A stretch of 64,000 bases of DNA, taken from contig NZ_QVMI01000024.1 of the NCBI RefSeq assembly GCF_010500965.1, forward strand, positions 18,480-82,479, written 5' to 3'. The notes under the pieces are model-generated. The model was not told the origin of the DNA. It made no database searches and saw nothing but the letters and a program-made list of their open reading frames with translations. Shown piece by piece: positions 1 to 8,158 of the stretch; the stretch's first letter is position 1; each line of letters opens with the position of its first letter. Origin of the DNA: Bacteroides sp. 51 (lineage in GTDB: Bacteria; Bacteroidota; Bacteroidia; Bacteroidales; Bacteroidaceae). Position numbers and translations under genes: made by a program.

Positions 1-125
1 ATTACTTTTATTAAAATACGAATAATAAGGAAGAAACACCTAATATAGGTATGAAAAAGGAAAAGTTGCTTTAAAAGGGGGGGGTAAAACGGTTTGGAAA
101 GGAGTGAAACGGTGTGGAAATGACT

Positions 126-338
126 CCGCATGGCTCAGCCGGAACGGCTGTTAATCTTGGTAGCCCGTTGCTTCAGCATCGGGGCAGCGAGGCGCTGTAC
201 CCAGATTGCGTGCCGAAGGTACGCGATAATGAGATCAAGATTGCGTACCTTCGGCACGCACGTGGTAGTTCTTTGCCTACCCGATGCTAAAGCAACGGGC
301 TACCAAGATTAACAGCCGTTCCGGCTGACCCCATGCGG
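126..338. repeat. Nested long palindrome, MITE- or REP-like
   Basis: The arms 126-184 and about 281-338 are near-perfect reverse complements with only a few mismatches over some 58 bp. Inside them a second inverted repeat pairs about 207-223 with 243-259. The left-arm flank contains CAGCGAGGCGCTG followed by TACCCAG, and the right arm ends in CCCATGCGG. Both pieces reappear in the 33-bp repeats inside the hybrid regulator gene at 47134-47271, so I place them in one repeat family. There is no transposase gene and no obvious target-site duplication. It may be a miniature mobile element or a REP-type element. Confidence 0.75.
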
Positions 339-524
339 TTGGTCACGAATCGCATCAAAACTATTCAGAAATACTCAAAACCAAACAAAAAGACAGCATT
401 TAGCGGATTTTGCTTACATACAAACTTTTCAAAAACCGCCAACGAGATGTTAAAAACAAGTATTAGGCTTGCTTCAGCAGTGTATTATTGATATTTGGAA
501 GTAGCCCAGCGCAATAATTTCTAC

Positions 525-655
525 ACTTGAGCCGCGTACTTTCGATAGCACGCGGCTCAAGTATCAACAGTCGAGCGCTCAAGTATCAACAGCCGAGCGC
601 TCAAGTATCGACAGCCGAGCGCTCAAGTATCGACAGCCAAGCGCTCAAGTGTTTA
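525..655. repeat. 22-bp-pitch palindromic tandem array (array A1)
   Basis: CTCAAG starts at 556, 578, 600, 622 and 644, an exact 22-bp period. From the second unit on, the repeated core is AGCGCTCAAGTATC, with GAGCGCTC as an 8-bp palindrome. The array begins with a perfect hairpin (525-537 with 550-562) that shares the CTCAAG end. Unit length is too short and spacers too similar for CRISPR. It belongs to a group of six such arrays in the window. Confidence 0.85.
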
Positions 656-958
656 GAGCGTTTCATTTTATAGGCTTCCATTCTCTGGTTGGTCTATTTT
701 AAGCAAAAAAATTGAAGTATACATTTGCTGCATCAATCCGGATTCATACAACTATTTGCGCATTATTCCACCGAAATAACAATATTTAGATATTACATTT
801 TGCCATTTCAAATCTTTTTGCATTTCAAATACATGGTTCTTTTTCCATTTTCCCTTCCCTTCTTACCCTAAGCCCGGAATTTGCGATTACAGTTCCATTC
901 TATTATCAAATTGTCATTTCTGTCATTTTGTCTATACTTTGCTATTTCCGCCACAAAA

Positions 959-3598
959 TCATTCCAATGTTTTTGATATTAATTCTGAGATAACCGGAGC
1001 ATCGTAAAAAGGTGAAAAGCCATCATCACGAGCGGAAGTTCCTTCTACATGAGTAAGAAACAAACCATAAACACCATCTTTTGTATTTATCCACGGGTAT
1101 GTGCCCGCCCATCCGGGACTGCTAATCTGATAAGCGTTTCCATGTTCGTCTATTTTTTCCCGCCATTCGCCCAAACCATAAATACCGGTATGGTATGCCC
1201 CGAAAGCCCTTTCAATGTATTCGCCAGGCAAAACCTGAGCATCGCCCACCTGATCGGCTTGCATTTCTTTTATTGTTTTTGCTAAGAGTACTTGTTTACC
1301 GTTGTACACCCCATGATTGAAGATCATATTCAGGAAAGCCATATAATCGTCCATAATTGTCCTTGCAGCACCTCCAAGCATTGGGCTATGTCCATCTGCG
1401 AAACTCACAGGGGTAAAGAAAGTCTTTTTCATCTCTAAAGGTTGGGCTATTTTCTCTTGAAAGAGAGTTTCGAAATCCATGCCCGATGCTACTTCGGCCA
1501 TACGTCCGGCAATCTGCATGGCAAGGCCGCCGTACTGGAACCGGCTACCGGGAGAGAATACCGTATCCATAGGCATGATATCTGCCACAGCATCTTTCAA
1601 TACATTGTGCGTATCTCGCTTAGGCAAAGGATGATAGTCGGGAATACCCGAAGTATGGGAAAGCAGTTGCCTTAAGCGGATTTTTCCTTTCGGATCTCCC
1701 GCAAACCCGGGCAGCCATTTCTCGATGGGATCATCCCACGATAGCTCCGTTTGGTCGACCACTGTGGCAATAGCTGCCGCTGCCAACCATTTCCCGGCGG
1801 AAGCAATATACACTTCTGTTTCGGGTGTATATGTTCCATAATACTTCTCGAAAAGCACCCGATCGGCCTTAACCACTTTGACGGCCGCTCCCGGATAGTA
1901 GCCTCTTTCTATCCAACCGGTAATGAGGCTATCTAACGGAGCAAAATCATAGGTCTGTATCGAAGAAGCATCCTGATTATCCAATATATAAAAACTACGT
2001 TCTACTGCTTCGGCTGTTTGCCACTGTCCGGCTATTCCGTATTGCCAGGCTACAACGGTAACTTTTACCGGGTACTTGGCCCGGGGCGGTACGGGCGTAA
2101 ATACAACCCGGTTATCTTCAATGATTGCCGGTCCTTCCTTTATATAATAATAAACCGGAAGTCCGCTACTGGCTGTGGCGTTTAAAGCCACCTGCCGGGT
2201 TTTCCGGGTTACATCTGCCAGAGTTGGGAAAACAATATGTTGCTCCGCCCCATCCGTTATCCGGTAAGGAATGCGGAGTGATAATTGCTGTACGGTACTC
2301 TTATATTGCTCGTCTCCATCGTTCTCGGCAAGCAGAACGATTTCGCCGGTTCGCCTGGGATTATTCAGCCCCATACGATAGAACTGAATCTGAAATGTGG
2401 TATCATTCATCTGTTTTACCGGACCGCAGATGCGGGATATCCGGATTTTACCTTGCGCATGTTCATCACTAACAACCGTCCTGAGCGTATCGGTAAAGGC
2501 AGCCGACAAATGAAAAGTCACCCCATCGGCCTCCGGCTGGAAACTACCCGAAATACGGACGTGCGATTGCGGGTTAAACGTTAGCAACTCTCCGTTCTGC
2601 ACAAAACCAATGTATTGTTCTTTCTTTCCCCGCACTTTTGCATAATACGTTTCGGTTGCCCCAGCCATTTCCTTATCGAAATACCAGAAAGCCGAATCAT
2701 GACTCCCTTTATATTGAGCGTATGGCGCAGCTTCAGCACGAGGCGGTTCATCTTTGTGCCAGCGATCGGCCAACCAGCCGTGTTGTGCACGAACAGGAAT
2801 GAGTTGTGCCGGTCTGTCTAAAGGCATAGTTGAAGGCAGACGATATTGAGCCGCTTTCTTCAAGAACAAAGACAGATAATTGATCAACCCATCGGAATGA
2901 TCGAAATGTCCGCGGCCTGCATCGGCAAGCATCGACAGGGGAGCATCAGGATATTGGCGGCGGTATTCGAAAGCAGTAATCAGCCGGTCTTCCCACCATT
3001 CGTACTCGCCCATGACCATCAGCCCGGGAATACCTTCAATGGTGCGGTCGCCCCAGTCGGGGTTTGCCCTACCATATCCGGTGAGATGCGTGCGAGGAGC
3101 ATCACCATGAATAGAAAGCATGGCCAATGTACGTTCGGGATTCCATGCGCCGAAGTTCCAGGGATAAGTTGCCATAGCCGAGTGTCCGATGGGAACAACA
3201 GGTGCATATTGCAGTTCGGTGTATCCGGAGGCAGCAGCCAGATCCTTCAACATCTGGTCGAAGATGGCCGGAGTATCTTCTGACAAACCCCAGCTTTGGT
3301 CGATTCCGGGTGTTATCCATATCTCGGCAAAGCCTAGTTCGGACAGATTCTTACGGAAATCCGGATGTTCGAAGATGCCTTCTTCGCTCATATTATGCTG
3401 ACCGATTACAATAGCCCTGACTTGTTTGCAGTGAGGGGGAATCCACAGATAAGCCTGCGGATGCGCGTTGGTTTCGTTGGAAACAAACCCGCTAACCTCA
3501 ATAGACCATTGCCACTCGCCGGTATCGAAAGAGGATATGGCAGATTGAGGTGTACATGCAAGTAACCAGAAACATACCAGGAATAAAATGTATTTCAT
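959..3598 (-). CDS. Lipoprotein fusion of alpha/beta-hydrolase (esterase-like) and beta-lactamase-family serine hydrolase
   Basis: The protein has 879 residues from the ATG at 3598. An in-frame ATG eight codons upstream would overlap the previous gene and spoil the signal; from 3598 the product begins with a clear lipoprotein signal ending in LLACTPQ, so it is probably anchored in the outer membrane. The N-terminal ~270 residues resemble an alpha/beta hydrolase, with the nucleophile elbow GHSAM and a late DAGRGHFDHS segment that could supply the His. Residues ~550-870 match the beta-lactamase/penicillin-binding serine hydrolase family: SAGK gives the SxxK motif, RFQYGG the Tyr motif region, and GWAGTYPW lies near the C-terminus. 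Such domains in PULs usually act as esterases, not in drug resistance. It is last in PUL-1, 2 bp after the GH127 stop, so the two are surely co-transcribed. Removal of acyl groups from the glycan is an inference. Confidence 0.8.
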   Translation of the reverse strand: MKYILFLVCFWLLACTPQSAISSFDTGEWQWSIEVSGFVSNETNAHPQAYLWIPPHCKQVRAIVIGQHNMSEEGIFEHPDFRKNLSELGFAEIWITPGIDQSWGLSEDTPAIFDQMLKDLAAASGYTELQYAPVVPIGHSAMATYPWNFGAWNPERTLAMLSIHGDAPRTHLTGYGRANPDWGDRTIEGIPGLMVMGEYEWWEDRLITAFEYRRQYPDAPLSMLADAGRGHFDHSDGLINYLSLFLKKAAQYRLPSTMPLDRPAQLIPVRAQHGWLADRWHKDEPPRAEAAPYAQYKGSHDSAFWYFDKEMAGATETYYAKVRGKKEQYIGFVQNGELLTFNPQSHVRISGSFQPEADGVTFHLSAAFTDTLRTVVSDEHAQGKIRISRICGPVKQMNDTTFQIQFYRMGLNNPRRTGEIVLLAENDGDEQYKSTVQQLSLRIPYRITDGAEQHIVFPTLADVTRKTRQVALNATASSGLPVYYYIKEGPAIIEDNRVVFTPVPPRAKYPVKVTVVAWQYGIAGQWQTAEAVERSFYILDNQDASSIQTYDFAPLDSLITGWIERGYYPGAAVKVVKADRVLFEKYYGTYTPETEVYIASAGKWLAAAAIATVVDQTELSWDDPIEKWLPGFAGDPKGKIRLRQLLSHTSGIPDYHPLPKRDTHNVLKDAVADIMPMDTVFSPGSRFQYGGLAMQIAGRMAEVASGMDFETLFQEKIAQPLEMKKTFFTPVSFADGHSPMLGGAARTIMDDYMAFLNMIFNHGVYNGKQVLLAKTIKEMQADQVGDAQVLPGEYIERAFGAYHTGIYGLGEWREKIDEHGNAYQISSPGWAGTYPWINTKDGVYGLFLTHVEGTSARDDGFSPFYDAPVISELISKTLE

Positions 3599-3600
3599 AT

Positions 3601-5538
3601 TCAATCTTTTGCTAAATCCCAATACACAACATACCGTTGATGATGTATCTTATGAATCGGCTCCAAGCGGACATTCTCATTTACCACATAAAACACCAAC
3701 TTTTCCGTTTCAGACGGTTGGATATATTGGGCCAACTTCTTCTTATCCAGAGCTAATCCGGTTTTAAGATTGGCAGGCACATGGTAATCATACGTATAGT
3801 AGTCGTTATGAAGATGCGGATCAGAGAATGGAGCAGGCGCTTCCATACCTTCCGTTCCCATGGCACCGGCCAATACCAGCGGACCGTACATAATGGCGCA
3901 TTTATCCGGGTTGTCGTTGGCTTCTGCCATATGCAAAGACATGGGGTAGTTGATCTCTATTTTGTCACCATCATTCCACGTTCTATCCACAAGCATATAG
4001 CTCGATGGTTTCTGTTTTACGCTGATCTTCTTTCCATTAACTTTCACTTCTACGTTTTTCGCCCACACAGGATAGCGCAGATTCACAGGCATCTTTACCG
4101 GCCCATCGGCCTGGATAGTCAACGTTACTTTTCCATCTTCCGGAAACCGGGTTTCCTGCCGCACCTTCACTCCTTTAGCCGCCCAATTCAATTCCGACGG
4201 AATAAAGAGATTAACGTATAATGCATGATCTGTATGGTAGTAAATAGCTTCGCCATACTTGGCATGATTCTCAAAACCTGTACCTACGCAACACCAGAAC
4301 GAGTTCTCGGGTGTACTATATACTTTATGCGCTCCCGGAAGCAAGGGCAGGAAATAGGCCACCATACCCGAGTTCGGGTCTTGCTGCCCCAGAATATGAT
4401 TATACAATGCACGTTCGTAAAAATCGGCATACTTCGGATCGGCTCCATAAGCAAACAGGTGCCGGGTGAGCTTCAACATATTGTTCGTATTGCAGGTTTC
4501 CTGGGTGTAGCCTGTCAGATATTCAGAAATCTTATCAGAATGAATAAACTTCTCTTTATGGCTGTTCCCACCCGTGCAGTATGTTTGATGATCAATAACC
4601 GTCTGCCAAAAGAATTCGGCTATTCCTTTAGAGCGCTCATTGGCCGACAGTTCATAGTTTCTGGCTTCTGCTATCACTTTCGGGATGAAAGTATTGGCAT
4701 GTTTAAAATGTAAATCATCTTTTCCTTCGGCCAGCGGATCAATCACATCATTATGATAAAAGAACTCGGCCAGTTTCTTATGATCCGGATTTCCGGTTAT
4801 GGAATACAGGTTATAGAAAGCCTCATTTACACCGCCAAATTCATTTCTGATCATCAACCGGCGCTGCTCCTCGCTCAATGGAGAGAGTTTATCGTAAGCC
4901 CATTTCGCCGTTTGGGTTATAACATCCAATGCCTGCCGGTTATCGCAATAGAGGTATTGATCAATCAATCCCGAATAGATTTTATGCAACGTATACCAAG
5001 GCGCCCAAACCCGCTGCCCGGCAATGTTGCGATTAATCAGGTTTTCCGGATAGGCACTCAGGTAACCATTATGCCCATTGGCCAGCAACACATCCTGTAC
5101 TTCGGCCAATCCCTTAACAATGCTGTCCGATTTCATTTTATAAACTTCATCGCCCGTTGAGGCATACAGGTAAGCCAACCCCGACATGATGTGCCCTGTG
5201 GTGTGACCACGCAACTCACAGTCCAGCGACTCCCAGCCACCCAGCTTTTTCACGGCAGAATATCCGCCTTCCAGTCCGGCCCATGCTCCGGCTGATGTAC
5301 GGAAGCTATGCAATAGCCGGTCTACACCAAGAGATAATATCCACCCGGATTCCCGATTCATGTTTTCTTTGAATGGGGATTCGAGCAAGCGAATATCTTT
5401 CAGGTCGAAAGCATAGGCTTTTATCTCGCCTTGCAGTGGTTGTGTGATCTTACCCTCGTGTTGACCAGGGTATATGGATTGCGCATCTATCAGGATGCAA
5501 CAAGATAAAAGGAGCAAAAACAAACTGATTCTTTTCAT
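3601..5538 (-). CDS. GH127 (DUF1680) glycoside hydrolase, beta-L-arabinofuranosidase type
   Basis: The 645-residue protein starts with a signal peptide (residues 1-19, ends IDAQ) and is probably periplasmic. The body matches GH127: an alpha/alpha barrel with the segments GGWESLDCELRGHTTGH and WAPWYTLHKI, then a beta-sandwich. Glu347 and Cys349 in ETCNT and Cys416/Cys417 in WCCVGTG correspond to the zinc-binding Glu/Cys cluster known from the family, in which one of the paired cysteines is the nucleophile. Characterised members release beta-L-arabinofuranose; one branch instead removes aceric acid from rhamnogalacturonan II, so exact specificity is open. The start codon is followed directly by MKRISLFLLLL, a normal signal. 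It is preceded by a ~200-bp gap containing a palindromic array, and its stop almost touches the esterase start. Confidence 0.9.
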   Translation of the reverse strand: MKRISLFLLLLSCCILIDAQSIYPGQHEGKITQPLQGEIKAYAFDLKDIRLLESPFKENMNRESGWILSLGVDRLLHSFRTSAGAWAGLEGGYSAVKKLGGWESLDCELRGHTTGHIMSGLAYLYASTGDEVYKMKSDSIVKGLAEVQDVLLANGHNGYLSAYPENLINRNIAGQRVWAPWYTLHKIYSGLIDQYLYCDNRQALDVITQTAKWAYDKLSPLSEEQRRLMIRNEFGGVNEAFYNLYSITGNPDHKKLAEFFYHNDVIDPLAEGKDDLHFKHANTFIPKVIAEARNYELSANERSKGIAEFFWQTVIDHQTYCTGGNSHKEKFIHSDKISEYLTGYTQETCNTNNMLKLTRHLFAYGADPKYADFYERALYNHILGQQDPNSGMVAYFLPLLPGAHKVYSTPENSFWCCVGTGFENHAKYGEAIYYHTDHALYVNLFIPSELNWAAKGVKVRQETRFPEDGKVTLTIQADGPVKMPVNLRYPVWAKNVEVKVNGKKISVKQKPSSYMLVDRTWNDGDKIEINYPMSLHMAEANDNPDKCAIMYGPLVLAGAMGTEGMEAPAPFSDPHLHNDYYTYDYHVPANLKTGLALDKKKLAQYIQPSETEKLVFYVVNENVRLEPIHKIHHQRYVVYWDLAKD

Positions 5539-5638
5539 TTTTATTCTTATTTCTATTTTATTTTACAATCATTTTATGGGCTATTATGGAACCCATTATT
5601 TCAAACCGCCTGAATCGCCCTAGGCATCGCACTTTCAA

Positions 5639-5743
5639 GCTTGCTGCAAACGTCATCTTGTGTTTGCGGCAAACGTTGAGTTGTGTTTGCTGCAAACGCA
5701 AACTTCAATTTGCAGCAAACGCAAGATGATGTTTGCAGCAGGG
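5639..5743. repeat. 23-bp-pitch palindromic array (array A2)
   Basis: TTGCNGCAAA-type cores start at 5641, 5664, 5687, 5710 and 5733 (the last ends imperfectly), exactly 23 bp apart. Spacers on the left are imperfect reverse complements of spacers on the right, so the whole ~105 bp is one palindrome centred on the unit at 5687. The same core and pitch recur at 43557-43636. It ends one base before the stop codon of the heparinase-like gene and lies ~100 bp upstream of GH127, so it could act as an RNA hairpin between two genes of the operon. Confidence 0.85.
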
Positions 5744-7903
5744 TTAATCCTCTCTATTTAAACTTCCATTTAATACAACAAACTGTTTCGCAAAAGAGTC
5801 AAAAACAATATTCCCAGGTTTACGCAGATAGCTACCATAGCCAACAAACCATTCCATGATATTCTCGGTTTTAGTACTGTCGGTATCTTCCTTGTATGAA
5901 TAAGCCAACAGGTAAGCATCCGTATCCCAACCATTAATTACATGATTGGAGTTTCGATGCATAATATGACCATCGGCACGCTCGTTCAGGTAGACTTCCG
6001 TAACCTTCCCCCGGTGGGCAATGCGTACTCCCAAAAGTTCGTCACCACTTATACGGCTCACCTGTGGACAGTCTTTCGTGTCGGGTGAATCTTTAAGTAT
6101 AATTGCAGTGATAAACTTTGCTCGTTGCTGCTTGGCTGGATCGATCACGGAACAGTAAGTCTCCACTTCGTCTGTTTTCTTTGCGATAGCCCCCTGATGC
6201 ATTTTTAGTTTCAGGTTATCTGGGAAATCGTGTTCAAAATCGCTTTCAGTCAGGTACTCCGGCCAGATGGGGCGGATGTTTACTGCCGATTGTTTGTTTG
6301 CGATACAGATATCTATGCCCTGCTTTTTACTTTCTCCATCGGGGTGAAACAACAAACTGAACGTACCGTAATCATATGTCCGCACATCATCTATGACCAA
6401 TATCACATCGTCGATCCACAGAAAACTACGATGATTCTTCGCAAAATAACGTGCAGTAGGACCTGTTACATCAGCAAGTATGTACTTGATATTTCCACCA
6501 TCTACCAGATGATGCAGAGAGCCGTCAAGCAAAGAACCTTTATATTGTTGCTCTTCCGGTTGTGCTTTTCCATCGAACAAGAGTACATTATGCGCCTGGC
6601 TTTGAAAGAAATATTCACGGTACAACGGATTGGGATACCAGCAGTTACCAGCATCCTTTATCACCTGCTCGCCATTATGAAACAGAATGAATGAACCGGC
6701 ATCAGCATGGGCATGATTCCACGTATGCCCGCACTTAATACCCAATAGTGTTGAATTTTCCTCCCATGATTTTCGCATGCTTGCCCAACCCATTTCATCA
6801 TAAGACGTAGAAAGAGGCAGTGACGGTGGTGTGGCGTCAGCAAAACCGGGTGTATACAGAATTCCCATCGGTGTATTGATTGGCATACATTCTTTTTGTT
6901 GTCCTTTTCGCACTTGCGCCAAATACCAAAGCATATCCGGCTTACGGATATCCAGTGCCCACAGTAGTTTGAGCACTGCCTCACCATTGGCCGACATGCT
7001 GCTGTCGCCAAAATAGAACGAAGGCAGGTAATCGCCGGTACTTGGATAACACATATATAAATAGTAATCGGCGGCATGGGCTAATTGCTCTTTCTCCGGC
7101 CATGTCCGTGTGGAATCGTAGTTCTGTAAAGCCAAACGGAAATACAGATATTGCGATGTGCCGTAATTGGCATAACTCACACTCTCATAATAAGCTCCGT
7201 TATCAAAGTTCCGCGGTTTATTCTGTAGCACATCTCCGGGAAAAGTGACCCAGCCTGTCAACGCTTCCGCTACACGATCAATGCACCGTGCAGCCTCTGG
7301 TATTTCGTGGGCAACAGCTATAGCGGCAACACCCATCATGGCTGTACAGGATGCCCAGTAGTTATGCCCCATCGAGTTTATGGCGTGGAAACGGGTTTCC
7401 GGAGAAAGCCAGTCGTTCCATGTCGTACGCATTCCGGCATTGTAAATTGCTTGTGCTAATTCTATACGTTCATCAGGCGACAGATCATTATAAACTGCAT
7501 CGAACCCAATGGCTAGTTGGAAGTTAACATGGGCCGTAGGAAGAGTAGAAGTCCAGGCGGGCTTCCGGTTCAACATATCCCGGGCCTCTAATGATTCTTT
7601 CGCACCCATTGTACGTATCACCCCTTTTATCTTGTCGGCATACTTCTTATCACCGGAAACCAAATAAGCTAAAGCAACATATTCAAGTCTTCCATGCGGA
7701 TTGCTCTCTTTCAATGCCTGACGAGCCACTTGTTCTATCTCTGCATAGGCTGCTTTTATCTGACTATCCGACTTTAATTGCTCCTTCAACAGGCTCACTT
7801 TTTCATCTGTAAAGTATAGATAAGGATGCTGTTGAGCAGAAACAGAAGCTGTTCCGACCACAAGCAACCCCAAAAGGAGGAAAAGGATTCTATTGCTCTT
7901 CAT
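5744..7903 (-). CDS. Heparinase II/III-family polysaccharide lyase (719 aa)
   Basis: A signal peptide (ends SVSAQQ) is followed by an alpha-helical toroid (residues ~25-370) that includes FHAINSMGHNYWASC and NFDNGAYYESVSYANYG, then a heparinase II/III beta-sandwich domain (~380-640) with GHTWNHAHADAGSF and the segment KDAGNCWYPN. This architecture is shared by PL12, PL15, PL17, PL21 and related lyases that cleave uronic-acid linkages by beta-elimination; the HAHAD His is typical of the family. I cannot assign a PL number from sequence alone. The product is expected in the periplasm, acting on oligosaccharides imported by the SusC/D pair encoded upstream. The gene is separated from the previous gene by a bidirectional hairpin, so it may be transcribed by read-through or from its own promoter. 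Confidence 0.82.
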   Translation of the reverse strand: MKSNRILFLLLGLLVVGTASVSAQQHPYLYFTDEKVSLLKEQLKSDSQIKAAYAEIEQVARQALKESNPHGRLEYVALAYLVSGDKKYADKIKGVIRTMGAKESLEARDMLNRKPAWTSTLPTAHVNFQLAIGFDAVYNDLSPDERIELAQAIYNAGMRTTWNDWLSPETRFHAINSMGHNYWASCTAMMGVAAIAVAHEIPEAARCIDRVAEALTGWVTFPGDVLQNKPRNFDNGAYYESVSYANYGTSQYLYFRLALQNYDSTRTWPEKEQLAHAADYYLYMCYPSTGDYLPSFYFGDSSMSANGEAVLKLLWALDIRKPDMLWYLAQVRKGQQKECMPINTPMGILYTPGFADATPPSLPLSTSYDEMGWASMRKSWEENSTLLGIKCGHTWNHAHADAGSFILFHNGEQVIKDAGNCWYPNPLYREYFFQSQAHNVLLFDGKAQPEEQQYKGSLLDGSLHHLVDGGNIKYILADVTGPTARYFAKNHRSFLWIDDVILVIDDVRTYDYGTFSLLFHPDGESKKQGIDICIANKQSAVNIRPIWPEYLTESDFEHDFPDNLKLKMHQGAIAKKTDEVETYCSVIDPAKQQRAKFITAIILKDSPDTKDCPQVSRISGDELLGVRIAHRGKVTEVYLNERADGHIMHRNSNHVINGWDTDAYLLAYSYKEDTDSTKTENIMEWFVGYGSYLRKPGNIVFDSFAKQFVVLNGSLNRED

Positions 7904-8036
7904 GTCTAACGAGTATTGTTTGAATAAGTATATCTGCGATAGTATAAAACTACTATTAATTACGAATAAATAACGGCATACACCTAGTAATTCACAAATT
8001 ATTTCTGAAATATAGGATTCTCTTTATCTATTCGTA

Positions 8037-8122
8037 AAAGGGTCGGACGATTTACTGTAAATCATCCGACCCTTTATTGTAATGCATCCGGTGTTTTTTA
8101 TAAAAGGTCCGGTGCATAATCA
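8037..8122. terminator. Bidirectional hairpin/terminator within a 22-bp-pitch array (array A6)
   Basis: Positions 8037-8054 and 8058-8075 form an 18-bp stem with one mismatch and a 3-base loop, flanked by T-rich sequence on both strands, so it could end transcription in either direction. The same stretch is periodic: TCGG/TCCG starts at 8043, 8065, 8087 and 8108, and TTTAYTGTAA starts at 8051 and 8073. It lies between the alginate-lyase-family gene and the heparinase-like gene and may reduce expression of the three downstream genes. Confidence 0.7.
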
Positions 8123-8158
8123 GCCATATACTTTTGGCTGTCTGTTATTCTAAAATAC

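Larger units (their letters stand above)
1..958. other. Gene-free interval at the left edge, rich in palindromes
   Basis: I see no convincing gene here. A 60-codon open frame at 130-312 lies wholly inside a long inverted repeat and is not credible. The interval holds the nested palindrome at 126-338, a perfect 13-bp inverted repeat (525-537 against 550-562) and a 22-bp-pitch tandem array (556-655). The rest, roughly 660-958, is AT-rich with no recognisable element. It lies downstream of the last gene of PUL-1, whose stop is at 959, so part of it may act as the operon's 3' end, although no classic hairpin followed by a T-run was found next to the stop. Confidence 0.7.

Noticed and set aside
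130-312. 60-codon plus-strand open frame
   Set aside because: It lies entirely inside a 213-bp palindrome, and its translation has no family resemblance or credible start signal.
556-655. CRISPR-like array
   Set aside because: The 22-bp units are almost identical over their whole length, so there are no unique spacers, and no cas gene is near.
959-3598. Beta-lactamase resistance gene
   Set aside because: The C-terminal domain has the fold, but fusion to an esterase, lipoprotein signal and PUL context point to glycan esterase function.
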